This document shows, one piece after another, positions 26,382 to 35,597 of a stretch of DNA of 64,000 bases. Under the pieces are notes generated by a model. The model ran no database searches. It was not told the origin of the DNA and was given only the letters and a program-made list of their open reading frames with translations. Numbering within the stretch: the first letter of the stretch is position 1; every line of letters starts with the position of its first letter. Origin of the DNA: Sulfurospirillum sp. (GTDB taxonomy: Bacteria; Campylobacterota; Campylobacteria; Campylobacterales; Arcobacteraceae); NCBI GenBank assembly GCA_030491005.1, contig JAKZMJ010000002.1, positions 62,001-126,000 on the forward strand. The letters run 5' to 3'. A program made the position numbers and the translations under genes.

Positions 26382-27041
26382 TTAATCTAATCTTTCTATT
26401 GTGGTTGTAAAGTTAATATCTTTTTCAATTATTGGAGTACCAAGATAGTAAATATTACTCACGGCTTTACTTTTTATAAATAAATAATCTTTTATATTAA
26501 GAATAACTTCACCTGCACCTTTTAAATTTAATTTTGCATTTTTAATACTTGAATCTTCAAAATCTAAATTATAAGAACCATCAGCATTTATATTAAGAAT
26601 ATGAATTTGTACATTGTTACTTTTTAAATCAATTGCACCATCAATATTAAATGTGAGTTTATCAAAAGCTATATTTTTTATATTAATATCAGAGCTACTT
26701 TTAAGAGTGATATTTTCTAATGTATTTATATAAAAATATATTGAAAATTTACTTTTTGTTTGAAAACTTCTACTAGAAGTAATCAACAATTTATTTTTTA
26801 TTTTTTTAATGTTAATATGTCCCAGTAAATTATCATCAATGTGTAAGATAAAATATTGATTAGATAAACTTGGAGATTTTTGTATATGAATATCTATTGG
26901 TATATTTATTTCTAAGGAATCAATAGAGTCTATATTTTCTTTTTTAATCATACTTTTACCAGAACCAACTGTTAAACTATCTGCATAGACAGAGTGTACT
27001 AATAAAAAAGAAATAAAATAAACTCTAATAATAAAAGTCAT
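26382..27041 (-). CDS. Exported GIN-domain (DUF2807) protein
   Basis: A signal segment ends SVYA. The mature protein is a single beta-rich domain with alternating S/N and hydrophobic residues, for example ITLKSSSDINIKNIAFDKLTFNIDG, LNINADGSYNLDFEDS and NLKGAGEVILNI. This fits the head/GIN domain (DUF2807), a right-handed beta-helix found in surface proteins. It lies 3 bp after the upstream gene. Its beta-helix nature fits the repeat-protein theme of the operon. Confidence 0.68.
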   Translation of the reverse strand: MTFIIRVYFISFLLVHSVYADSLTVGSGKSMIKKENIDSIDSLEINIPIDIHIQKSPSLSNQYFILHIDDNLLGHINIKKIKNKLLITSSRSFQTKSKFSIYFYINTLENITLKSSSDINIKNIAFDKLTFNIDGAIDLKSNNVQIHILNINADGSYNLDFEDSSIKNAKLNLKGAGEVILNIKDYLFIKSKAVSNIYYLGTPIIEKDINFTTTIERLD

Positions 27042-27044
27042 AAT

Positions 27045-27434
27045 TTAGTTTTCTATTCCACGGACATAAAACTTAAAAGAATCAATTTTAGATGTTATTG
27101 CTAAACTTTTTACCACAATAGTATCTTTAGCATCAACAACAATTCTTTTCCATTTACTTGAACCTTTAGATATCCCAAACCCACTAACATCATACCATAG
27201 AAATTTATATTCTAAATAATGCTTATTTGAATCTTTATTTTTTATGATAACTCTTGCATCAAGTAAATCATATATAAATCTTGAATTAGAACCTTGAATT
27301 GATATATTATAGGATAAAGGGATGTCATTTATAATAACTTGATCTGCTTCACTTTCAAATGTATTACTAGCACTACCATCTCCTGCTATAAGTGAAGAAA
27401 ATAATATATAAATTAATATAATAATTTTTTTCAT
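27045..27434 (-). CDS. YcfL-like (DUF1425) exported protein
   Basis: A signal peptide (MKKIIILIYILFSSLIAG) precedes a DUF1425-type beta domain: RVIIKNKDSNKHYLEYKFLWYDVSGFGI, then WKRIVVDAKDTIVVKSLA. I place the start at the ATG at 27434, which overlaps the TGA of the protease gene (ATGA). A longer ATG start at 27446 is possible. It lacks a clear lipobox, unlike the second YcfL-like gene at 28228. In gammaproteobacteria ycfL sits beside lpoB, but its function is not settled. Confidence 0.7.
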   Translation of the reverse strand: MKKIIILIYILFSSLIAGDGSASNTFESEADQVIINDIPLSYNISIQGSNSRFIYDLLDARVIIKNKDSNKHYLEYKFLWYDVSGFGISKGSSKWKRIVVDAKDTIVVKSLAITSKIDSFKFYVRGIEN

Positions 27435-28228
27435 GACATACTCCATTCTTTTAAATATTTAAAATCTTTAGAATCTTCTTTTTTATAAGAAAATTGACTA
27501 AATGTTGAAGCTATTGCTTCTAATTTGTTTATACGGTTTTTGTGTTGTGGATGTGTACTAAAGACACAAGTATTGATATTTGTTGAACCAGGATACTTCT
27601 TTTGTAATCTTTTAAAAAAAGAACTAGCATGTGCAATAGAATAGTTAGTTTCCAAAAATGATTTAATTATAAATGCATCTGCTTCATGTTCCCAAATACG
27701 ACTATAAGATTTATTTAATAGCGTAAAGTTAAATTTATTTATATTATTTAGATCTAAAGATTTAAATAAATCATTTTGTATATATCTTCTTTCGGCATGT
27801 TTATAATGAACATGCCCAATTTCATGTGCTATTACAGAAGCTAGTTGGGTTTCATTTTGACATAATTTAATTAAGTTTTTTTCAATAAAAATTAATCCGC
27901 CTCCACAAGTATAAGCATTTTCAACTTTAGTATCTACAATAAAAATTTTCCAATTTAAAATACGATTGCTTACTTTAAATAAAGGTAAAGATATTTGTCT
28001 AATTGCATTTTGTATTACATCGTTTTTAACTAGCATTTGAGGTAGTTTATATTTCATATAATAATTTACAACAAAGTCAACTTTTTCAGAATAACTAATT
28101 TTACTTATTTTCTTAAAAGTGTTTTCTAAAGCATGCATTTTATTTATATCTTCTAAGGAAAAAGAATTTCCGTATAAAGACCCAGCAAAACTTGTACCTA
28201 ATAAGGCAAAAAAATCTCTTCTTTGCAT
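27431..28228 (-). CDS. M48-family zinc metalloprotease with Tat-type signal
   Basis: The zinc motif HEIGHVHYKH near residue 145, with a downstream Glu (WEHEADAF), marks an M48 peptidase like BepA or LoiP, which degrade or refold outer membrane proteins. The N-terminus MQRRDFFALLGTSFAG carries a twin-arginine signal. I take the ATG at 28228, which overlaps the TAA of the previous gene (TAATG). The C-terminal HPQHKNRINKLEAI block is also typical. In this operon it may do quality control on exported subunits. Confidence 0.85.
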   Translation of the reverse strand: MQRRDFFALLGTSFAGSLYGNSFSLEDINKMHALENTFKKISKISYSEKVDFVVNYYMKYKLPQMLVKNDVIQNAIRQISLPLFKVSNRILNWKIFIVDTKVENAYTCGGGLIFIEKNLIKLCQNETQLASVIAHEIGHVHYKHAERRYIQNDLFKSLDLNNINKFNFTLLNKSYSRIWEHEADAFIIKSFLETNYSIAHASSFFKRLQKKYPGSTNINTCVFSTHPQHKNRINKLEAIASTFSQFSYKKEDSKDFKYLKEWSMS

Positions 28229-28653
28229 TATTTTTCTTTTATACAATTCTTCGCACAAGAAATATTAAGCAATACATTCTTCGCCTTAAAATTAGGCGCA
28301 TTTAAAATTATACGCTTAGAGCTATTAGCAGGCAAGATAAATCTATTTTTTAGCATATGATTATTTACAATAACACCTCTTGTGTTAGTCCATTCATGTT
28401 CAATAATAATATTATATATATCACTACTTGAATTATCAAGAACAAATTGAAGCTGTTTTTTGTATTTACTATTAACTAAACGAGAGTTAAAAATTCTCAG
28501 ATCATCTCTTAAATCTTTATTGTGAATAATAACACTAATTCCATCTGGGTAGTCAATCTGATTAATATGACTCAAACGAGGAGTAGCGTTGTTTACACAT
28601 CCTGTAAAGAATATAAAAGATATACTTAATAATATAATTTTAACTTTATTCAT
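28228..28653 (-). CDS. YcfL-like (DUF1425) lipoprotein
   Basis: The signal ends in the lipobox FFTGC. The mature part has the DUF1425 pattern: RIFNSRLVNSKYKKQLQFVLDNSS, IIIEHEWTNTRGVIV and LPANSSKRIILNAPN. Two more Cys lie near the end (ISCAKNCI). It is coupled to the protease gene by a one-base overlap and is one of two such proteins in the operon. Confidence 0.75.
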   Translation of the reverse strand: MNKVKIILLSISFIFFTGCVNNATPRLSHINQIDYPDGISVIIHNKDLRDDLRIFNSRLVNSKYKKQLQFVLDNSSSDIYNIIIEHEWTNTRGVIVNNHMLKNRFILPANSSKRIILNAPNFKAKNVLLNISCAKNCIKEK

Positions 28654-28662
28654 AATTTTCTC

Positions 28663-29880
28663 CTATTGAAATTGAATATTTAAGATACTATTCCCATCAT
28701 CACTTATTTGAATGGGAATGCCAACACTATCTGATAAGTCATATAATTTATCTGCAAAATCTTCTAAGTCCAATTCTTCATGTGTCCCAAAATTATATAC
28801 TTGTTCAAAGTCACTACTTTCGGAAGAGTTTTTTATTGGTTTTGCCTTTAGTTCTTTAATTACATCTCTTACAAGTTTTCTTTTTCCTCTACTTGAACCA
28901 TCATTTGTAATATTCATTAAAATAACAGTATATTGATATTCAAAAGAATTTAGCTTTTTAGTTTTTTTACTACTTGTTTCTTTCTTTTTACCGATATAAT
29001 TTAATAAATTACTTGTTATGTGACTTGACGCCAAAATTGATGCTTTTTCATATAACTTAAATACAAGATTGTCCTTATCCATTGCAAATGCTGTTACTAT
29101 CTGTGGTTTTATTGATTGATCTTTTTTACCACTTTTAGTATTAAACATTATTATTCGATATGTTAAAGTTCCTCTTAAATTTGTCTTTTTGCTTAGATTA
29201 TATTCTTTGAGTACTAATTTATCAAGTAAAAAAGCATATTCTATATTCTCATTTTCTTTACATTCTTCTACTCTTTTTCTCAAAGCTGCTATAGCACTTT
29301 TATAAGAATTTGATTTCTTTTTTATATATATATTTAGCTTTGCTTCAATTTTTTTACAATGATTTCCTTTTCTTCCAACTTGTTCTTCTTTATGTATTAC
29401 AGAAAAAGAATGCCCTGAATTATTCAAATCTGCTTGCAAATATGAAATAAAATTTTTACTGTCTTCATTAGAAATACTATCAATTAGAACAATTTTTAAA
29501 TTACTCATCTGATGTTTACCCATCGTGGTAGTTTGATTTGATTTTTCGCTTAAAATAGCTCTTATTTTTTTTAAATTTATATTTCCTCTTACATAACATA
29601 AAAAACCATCATCACCTTTATTTTGACATTTATATGTAGAAAAATCAAAATATTCTTCTTTAAATTGTATAAAATCTTTATTTAAATCTTTTTTAAATGA
29701 TTTTTTTATACTTCCTTTGTAAGCATTTTGTCCTATTAAATCATCTAAAATACTTTCAAAAGCCTTCCAATGTGCATTTTGTATAGCTATTTCTTTATCA
29801 AACGATTGATTTAAGCCATTCACACTTTTTCCATATACACAAACATATAGAAAAAATAAGAAAATAAATATTTTTCTCAT
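28663..29880 (-). CDS. Exported protein with FlgT/LPP20-like N-terminal region, function unknown
   Basis: A signal peptide (MRKIFIFLFFLYVCVYG) leads into a region like the FlgT N-terminal domain, with KSVNGLNQSFDKEIAIQNAHWKAFESILDD and CYVRGNINLKKI. After about residue 125 there are alternating alpha/beta segments (LKIVLIDSISNEDSKNFISYLQADL), which may be another CsgG- or TolB-like Rossmann-type domain. It overlaps the upstream gene by 4 bp (ATGA). FlgT-like and CsgG-like folds recur across this operon, so it is probably a structural partner. Confidence 0.6.
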   Translation of the reverse strand: MRKIFIFLFFLYVCVYGKSVNGLNQSFDKEIAIQNAHWKAFESILDDLIGQNAYKGSIKKSFKKDLNKDFIQFKEEYFDFSTYKCQNKGDDGFLCYVRGNINLKKIRAILSEKSNQTTTMGKHQMSNLKIVLIDSISNEDSKNFISYLQADLNNSGHSFSVIHKEEQVGRKGNHCKKIEAKLNIYIKKKSNSYKSAIAALRKRVEECKENENIEYAFLLDKLVLKEYNLSKKTNLRGTLTYRIIMFNTKSGKKDQSIKPQIVTAFAMDKDNLVFKLYEKASILASSHITSNLLNYIGKKKETSSKKTKKLNSFEYQYTVILMNITNDGSSRGKRKLVRDVIKELKAKPIKNSSESSDFEQVYNFGTHEELDLEDFADKLYDLSDSVGIPIQISDDGNSILNIQFQ

Positions 29881-31181
29881 ATTAATCCTTTACAAAAATT
29901 TTCATAAATAAAAATTTTTCCTTGTCTTTTATCTACTATTGCTTCAATATCAAGTAGAATTTTACTTGATAATAAAGCAATAGATTTTATAATAACTTTA
30001 ATAATTTCGTAATCTCTTCGTGTATCACTTCTTTTTGATATATCGTAAGCCTTTGAAGATTGAGAAGTTAAAATTTTTGGTTTGTTTATTATGTCATTTG
30101 TTAGACTTAAAGCATTTACAATCTGCTTATCTTTCAAGGGTATTATTATTCTAGCTAACATTGAAACATATATAGCTTTATTTATCTCAGTATCATCTTC
30201 TTTTATTTTTTTATCCAATAAATTATTTAAGAAAGCTTGTATCTTATAACCATTTACAAATCTATGTTGTCCGTCAAAAGTACTTTTTTTACATACATCT
30301 TTAATGCTTCTTATTATAATATTAGCATTTTTATCTTTTATAGTATTGTGCGAAAACTCTTTTATTCTAATAAGATATTCATCCCAATTTTTAAATATAA
30401 ATTCATTTAACAAATCAGGGTAAAGCAATACTATATCACTGAACTTATCTTGCTGTCTTAATTTTCTTATTAAATTTTCTTGAAGCATAAGTAAAAGTTG
30501 TTTTTGGGCATTTTTATTAGTTTTAAAAACTTCTGAAGCTAATTTTTTGATAGATGGATTAATTTTAAAGTTTTCAATTATAATATATATATCATCACTC
30601 ATTAGTGCAGTAAGAGTTTTTTTATTTTTATCTGCTATTATGGCATCAAGTAAATTTGAAAGTGCTTTTTCGTAAGCTTTTTTATAAATTTTTTCCAATG
30701 TATATGTTTCATTTAGCGCAGTATTAGCAATATATGTTATACTTTTTGTATATCTTGTCTCAAAAGTATCTTCCGAACCTATTCTGTTTGGTTCTTCCCC
30801 AAGTTGAACATATGTTAGATTAAAAGTTATTATTCCTTCCGCAATTTTATTAGCAGCTAAAACAAAGTTTTGAAAACTATCAAGATGAATAAAACTCATT
30901 TTTCTATCTCTTATATCAGATGATTCAATATATTTTTTTGTATTTTTATTAAAATCATCTCTTAATAGCAGGTTGATTTTTTTTATTTTATTTTTAAATT
31001 TATTTTCTAATAATTTTTCAGTATAAGAACTTAATGCCCAATTATTATCAAATTCATTTTTAGGGAATAAATATGATTGAACATTTAAATTTTTTTCACT
31101 ATAAGTGCCAATAAATAGGCTAAAATTATTGGCACTTACTTTAAGTATACAAACAATAAGTAAAATAAATATATACTTCAC
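29877..31181 (-). CDS. Large exported helical protein of unknown function
   Basis: The 434-residue protein has a signal peptide ending KVSA and an N-terminal part that resembles FlgT/LPP20-type sequences (YLFPKNEFDNNWALSSYTEKLLENKFKNKI). From about residue 140 it is mostly helical and charged. I do not recognise a family. It ends on TGA, which overlaps the start of the next gene. Confidence 0.6.
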   Translation of the reverse strand: MKYIFILLIVCILKVSANNFSLFIGTYSEKNLNVQSYLFPKNEFDNNWALSSYTEKLLENKFKNKIKKINLLLRDDFNKNTKKYIESSDIRDRKMSFIHLDSFQNFVLAANKIAEGIITFNLTYVQLGEEPNRIGSEDTFETRYTKSITYIANTALNETYTLEKIYKKAYEKALSNLLDAIIADKNKKTLTALMSDDIYIIIENFKINPSIKKLASEVFKTNKNAQKQLLLMLQENLIRKLRQQDKFSDIVLLYPDLLNEFIFKNWDEYLIRIKEFSHNTIKDKNANIIIRSIKDVCKKSTFDGQHRFVNGYKIQAFLNNLLDKKIKEDDTEINKAIYVSMLARIIIPLKDKQIVNALSLTNDIINKPKILTSQSSKAYDISKRSDTRRDYEIIKVIIKSIALLSSKILLDIEAIVDKRQGKIFIYENFCKGLI

Positions 31182-31221
31182 TAGTTTAATCTTTTAAATG
31201 TATACATAAAAATATTTAAGA

Positions 31222-32112
31222 CTAAAATGCATTTTTAAATGTCTGTTCACTTTTAGCAATTAGCTTTTTTTCATCTTGCATCATATTTTTTGCTGCTCTA
31301 TTGGCTGCTCTTGTATCAATTTTAATATTACTATTTGTAATAACTTTTGAAATAGAAGATTTAGCAGTTGTTCCTACAACTACGACAGTTTTCAATTGAG
31401 TTAATAAAATCTTTAAAGAAGTAAAATTTTTAATTGCCCATAATATATTATCTTTTCCAAATTCTGCTATTTCTTTATCCCAGCCTATTAGCAAAGCTGT
31501 ATATTTTGGAAAACTTTTTAAAAAAATACCTTGTGCTTCACTTATTTTCTTAGCATCTTTTACTTTTGTATTTTTCATGATTTCTTGAATTTTGGCAGTA
31601 TTCTCTGCAATACCTACATTTAATTGTGCTTGATTTTGAATATTCTTTCTATCTTTCATATCAGCTTTAAGTTGGTTTATTTCTTTTGTTTCTTCTAATG
31701 CTTCTAATATCTTTTTATTTACTATATTAAGACTTTGAAAATATCTGTTAGATATACTTTCAATATATTTTAATCTAGCATCTGCTTCACAAGTATCCAT
31801 AATTTTTTTTGGTAGTTGTACATCTTTCATACCTTCTATATTTTTTAATGCCTGTGTTACAAGTAAATTAAACATTTGTTTAGTGAGTAAACTTGTCATA
31901 TTCACTTGTCCAGTAGCCATTCTTGGCATACATACTTTATTGCTTTTACCTTTTAGGTTTCCTTTTTGCTGTACAGATGAAGCTACAATTGAACTTGCTG
32001 CTTTTTGGTTTGCAGAACCTGCTAATGATTGAACTATCATTTGTGTTGCTACTCCAGTACATCCACTTAAGAACACTGCTATTAACCCTGTTGTTATTAT
32101 TACCTTTTTCAT
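31222..32112 (-). CDS. Lipoprotein of unknown function, helical
   Basis: The signal ends in the lipobox FLSGC (Cys near residue 18). The mature part of about 275 residues is helical with coiled-coil character (LEETKEINQLKADMKDRKNIQNQAQL). Two further Cys (KVCMPRM and DTCEAD) may form a disulfide. It lies 16 bp after the triple CsgG-like gene and would be placed in the outer or inner membrane through the Lol pathway. Confidence 0.65.
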   Translation of the reverse strand: MKKVIITTGLIAVFLSGCTGVATQMIVQSLAGSANQKAASSIVASSVQQKGNLKGKSNKVCMPRMATGQVNMTSLLTKQMFNLLVTQALKNIEGMKDVQLPKKIMDTCEADARLKYIESISNRYFQSLNIVNKKILEALEETKEINQLKADMKDRKNIQNQAQLNVGIAENTAKIQEIMKNTKVKDAKKISEAQGIFLKSFPKYTALLIGWDKEIAEFGKDNILWAIKNFTSLKILLTQLKTVVVVGTTAKSSISKVITNSNIKIDTRAANRAAKNMMQDEKKLIAKSEQTFKNAF

Positions 32113-32128
32113 ATATATTCCTACTCCT

Positions 32129-34726
32129 TTAATTTGATGTTTTTTTTCTTAAGATATAATTTTCTTTTATATCATTTATATCACCCTTTATTACTATTGC
32201 TTCTGCACTATCATCAAAAATATTATCTATTTTAACTTCTGCAATTCTGCTTCCATAAACTAATCTTTGTTTACCAGTTCTTTTGATTGTTTTCATTTTA
32301 GGTTCTGGATATACATAAAATATATCTCCAATTCTAGTATCCTTCTTTTCTGGCATATCAACAGATAAACTAAACTTTCCTACTTCCATAACAGTTAATA
32401 AACCATCTGAAACAATATTAGATTTATTATTTATTAAAGATTTAATGGATTTATTCACAACTTTTTTAGTTAGTTGATAAATATTTGTATATAATGGTAC
32501 AGCATTTTTTAATTTTGTTTGACTAGTCCAAGCATGGGTATATTTAGCAGATTGTAAATCATCGAAAATTATTTCACCTTTTATGTCCATTAATGTTAAC
32601 GATAATTCTATTTCAATATAATCTTTATTTTCATAATTATCTATATATTCAATTTTTTTTGATATTCTCTGTAATTTAAATCTAGTTATTTTTGGTATTA
32701 AAATATAATCAGCTAAAGATAAGCGTACTTTATCCGAATCAAAGTCATCAGATATATCACTGTTGGAAAGTTGTTTTTCCATCATCAATTGTCTAATTTG
32801 GTTCTTATCACGACTAATAGTCTTAAAAATCTTAGATTTATTAATTGCTTGTTTTATTTTGATATTTAATTTTGCATTTTTTAAATATTTGTGTTTATAT
32901 TTAGAAATTGTTTCATCTATTAGTATATCTCTAATTACTATATTCTTTTTTCTATTTTTATCGTTTAAATTATTATTTTGTATACTTGTAGATTGTTTAT
33001 GTTGCTTATTTTTAACTTCATTGTATTTTATATCTAATTTTATTTCCAAGCCAATTTGATTTATACTTCCTTCAATAATACTTCCAATAGCTTCATCTTG
33101 ATTATTAAAACTATTTATTCTTATTTTTGCTATAGGCATACCACCAGATTGATAACTTTGACCAGTATGATTATCTGTAATCATCTCTCCTTTAGAAAAA
33201 ACTTTATAAATACTCCCTATCTCAATTCCTAAACTTTTTCCAGCATTTAATAAAACACTCATACCATTTATTTTGATTATTCTAGTAGGAGAAATCTCAT
33301 TAAAAATACTTTGTGAAGCTAATTTAGTAAATTTTTGAGATATTTGTTTCATAATTACTTCAAAAGAATTGTTTTTTCTTGAGAATTGTTGTGTAATAGT
33401 AACTGCTACACTAGCAATTTTATTTGAAGTATTCACATCCACTAAATAAACATATCCAGAAAGCTGTACTTTGATTTTTGGTCTTTGCATTACTAACATA
33501 CGAATTGATTCTAAATAATTTATTTTTATTTTTTTATCATCTATTTTTAAATAATCAATGGTATTAAATACTAAATAATCTACTCCTCTTAAACTTCCAA
33601 GAGGAAGTCCCATCTCTCTACCTTTTGATAATTCATCTAAAATTTGCTGTGCTAAAACTTTATTTGCATGAGCATTATTAGTTACAATAAAAGATTTATT
33701 TTGATTAAAAGCATGTTCCATATCACGATTAATAAAATTTATTAATACATTGTTTTTTACATTACTTCTATCTATAATTGTTTCCCCTATAGCTATCCTT
33801 ATTTTTTCTTTTAAAAATGTATTTTTATTGTTTTCAACATATTTAGCAATATTTCCACTTGTTGGTAATTCTTTTATATTTTTTAATTTACCAAAACTAA
33901 TTTTTTTATCAACTCTTGTAATTCTTATACTGGATATTTTTTTTTGCGTATCATAATTTTGTATTTTTTGTACTTTATAAATGTCAAAGCTCATTCCTAC
34001 TTTTATACCATTATTAGAACCTTTATTTAATACTAGTTCATTATCTTGTACTGCGATAACTTGTATTTTTTTTGTCATAGATAATAAAAGTTTAGAAACA
34101 AGTTCATCAGCCATAATATATAATGCACTATCAATTAAATCATTACTGTTGCCATCATCTGCTAATAATTTTTTTATTTTTATATTTTCTTTTGCTATTA
34201 TTTCTTGTGTAGAAATTTTAATTAAAGCAATGGAAATATTAGTATTTACTACGATTTGTTTTTTTGATACTTTTGCTATTTGTTGATTATTTAACTTAGA
34301 ACCTCTTAATTTATCTAAAGAAAAATTTTTAATTTCACCAAGCAATACATACTGAGCATTAAATTTTTTATATTTTTTATATTTTGTATCAGTAAATTTA
34401 AAATTTAATAAATCAAAACTAGTTTTTTTATTATACAAACCTAAGCCATTTGTTGCCATTATTTCATCAACTCGTGTTTTATTAATAATTCTAAAATTAC
34501 CATTCTTACTAAAATTATCATTTACATAACTTCTAAAACCAGCTAATGATTCTGCATACTGACTTTGTGAAGTATTACCTTTAAGTTGAAATTTACCAAT
34601 AGCTATACTACTTTTTGAATCGATTTCTTTTTCTTTCTTTTCTTTTTTATTAAATAAATCTGAAAAACTAAAAGCGTTTAATAATAAGGGGATAAGAAAG
34701 ATAAGTAAGTAAAATGTTTTTTTCAT
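32129..34726 (-). CDS. Exported protein with three CsgG-like plus FlgT_C-like modules (865 aa)
   Basis: The start is ATG at 34726, 7 bases after GGAGC; the longer TTG frame is less likely. A signal peptide is followed by a CsgG-type domain (SIAIGKFQL, FRIINKTRVDEIM, FNAQYVLLGEIKNF) and a small beta domain, ELVLNKGSNNGIKVGMSFDIYKV, like FlgT_C. Related pairs recur twice: around residues 300-570 (IRIAIGET, YLVFNTIDYL, VLLNAGKSLGIEIGSIYKVFS) and 595-865 (NIVIRDILID, YILIPKITRF, LSVDMPEKKDTRIGDIFYVYPE). It lacks a lipobox. First gene of the operon. Confidence 0.7.
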   Translation of the reverse strand: MKKTFYLLIFLIPLLLNAFSFSDLFNKKEKKEKEIDSKSSIAIGKFQLKGNTSQSQYAESLAGFRSYVNDNFSKNGNFRIINKTRVDEIMATNGLGLYNKKTSFDLLNFKFTDTKYKKYKKFNAQYVLLGEIKNFSLDKLRGSKLNNQQIAKVSKKQIVVNTNISIALIKISTQEIIAKENIKIKKLLADDGNSNDLIDSALYIMADELVSKLLLSMTKKIQVIAVQDNELVLNKGSNNGIKVGMSFDIYKVQKIQNYDTQKKISSIRITRVDKKISFGKLKNIKELPTSGNIAKYVENNKNTFLKEKIRIAIGETIIDRSNVKNNVLINFINRDMEHAFNQNKSFIVTNNAHANKVLAQQILDELSKGREMGLPLGSLRGVDYLVFNTIDYLKIDDKKIKINYLESIRMLVMQRPKIKVQLSGYVYLVDVNTSNKIASVAVTITQQFSRKNNSFEVIMKQISQKFTKLASQSIFNEISPTRIIKINGMSVLLNAGKSLGIEIGSIYKVFSKGEMITDNHTGQSYQSGGMPIAKIRINSFNNQDEAIGSIIEGSINQIGLEIKLDIKYNEVKNKQHKQSTSIQNNNLNDKNRKKNIVIRDILIDETISKYKHKYLKNAKLNIKIKQAINKSKIFKTISRDKNQIRQLMMEKQLSNSDISDDFDSDKVRLSLADYILIPKITRFKLQRISKKIEYIDNYENKDYIEIELSLTLMDIKGEIIFDDLQSAKYTHAWTSQTKLKNAVPLYTNIYQLTKKVVNKSIKSLINNKSNIVSDGLLTVMEVGKFSLSVDMPEKKDTRIGDIFYVYPEPKMKTIKRTGKQRLVYGSRIAEVKIDNIFDDSAEAIVIKGDINDIKENYILRKKTSN

Positions 34727-34761
34727 ATGTTGCTCCAAAATATTAATAAAAGTCTACATTC

Positions 34762-34783
34762 TTAACATCACTTTTAACATCAC
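34762..34783 (-). promoter_or_regulatory. Tandem direct repeats before the CsgG-like operon
   Basis: TTAACATCAC occurs at 34762-34771 and again at 34774-34783, a 12-bp period. On the transcribed strand this is GTGATGTTAA twice, followed about 14 bp later by a TATTAATATT -10-like stretch and then the GGAG site and ATG. Two half-sites about one helical turn apart are the usual mark of an OmpR-type regulator. One such gene lies directly upstream. Confidence 0.6.
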
Positions 34784-34817
34784 AATTAAATAAAATAATA
34801 TTTTTTCTTTATACAAA

Positions 34818-35468
34818 TCAATAATATAAACCCAAACCAATTCCTTTTTCTATTTTTATATTGAATTCAGGAAATTTTTTCTTAAATCTATATATAAAAT
34901 TTCTTCGTGTATTATCGTTTACATAGTTATCATCCCAAATATGTTTATCAATAGTTTCATAATTTATATTTGTATTAATATTAGTAAGTAGTATAAATAT
35001 TAAATGTCCCTCTTTTTTACTAAGATATATTTCTTCATTATTTTTGATAATTTTTTGTGAATTTGTATAATAGGTAAAATTTTTATATTTTATTAAGGAT
35101 GAAAAGTTTAGTTTTTCTAAACTAAGATATATCAATATCTCAAGTTCATCTACTCTTATAGGTTTTAGTAAATATCCTAAAATATCAACTCTTGATAACT
35201 CTTGTAATATTTTTTTATCTTTACAAGTGCTTATACAAATAATTGGAATTCTGTATTTTTTTTGAATATTGTATAAATTTTTAACACTAGTATCATTTTT
35301 AATTTGAGAAAATATCATATCTATTTTACTTTTAGATAATACATTCACTATTTCATGCAATGTGCTAACTTTTTCTATAGTTTTAAAATCAAATTTTGTT
35401 AAAGTCTGAATTAGTTTTTTATCATTTACCAATTCATCTCCCCATAAAATGGTCTTCAGATGAAACAT
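34818..35468 (-). CDS. Atypical OmpR-family response regulator without phospho-acceptor Asp
   Basis: Residues 1-115 form a receiver-like domain and residues 125-216 a winged helix (SKKEGHLIFILLT, IDKHIWDDNYVNDNTRRNFIYRFKKKF, GIGLGLYY). At the phosphorylation position the sequence reads KIDMIFSQIKND, so residue 55 is Gln, not Asp. The switch Ser/Thr (ICIST) and Lys102 (LLKPI) remain. The protein is probably controlled without classical phosphorylation, like HP1043/CosR. No kinase gene is adjacent. It lies between the CsgG-like operon and gltB, both of which have tandem direct repeats. Confidence 0.8.
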   Translation of the reverse strand: MFHLKTILWGDELVNDKKLIQTLTKFDFKTIEKVSTLHEIVNVLSKSKIDMIFSQIKNDTSVKNLYNIQKKYRIPIICISTCKDKKILQELSRVDILGYLLKPIRVDELEILIYLSLEKLNFSSLIKYKNFTYYTNSQKIIKNNEEIYLSKKEGHLIFILLTNINTNINYETIDKHIWDDNYVNDNTRRNFIYRFKKKFPEFNIKIEKGIGLGLYY

Positions 35469-35597
35469 AATAATCCTAAGTATATTTATTATGAAATAAT
35501 AGGTAAATTATTATTATATACTCTTTAAATATATGTGCTAGCTATTTAAATTTATAATTTTATTTAAAATAATCTGTGACTTATAATATAAATTAAA

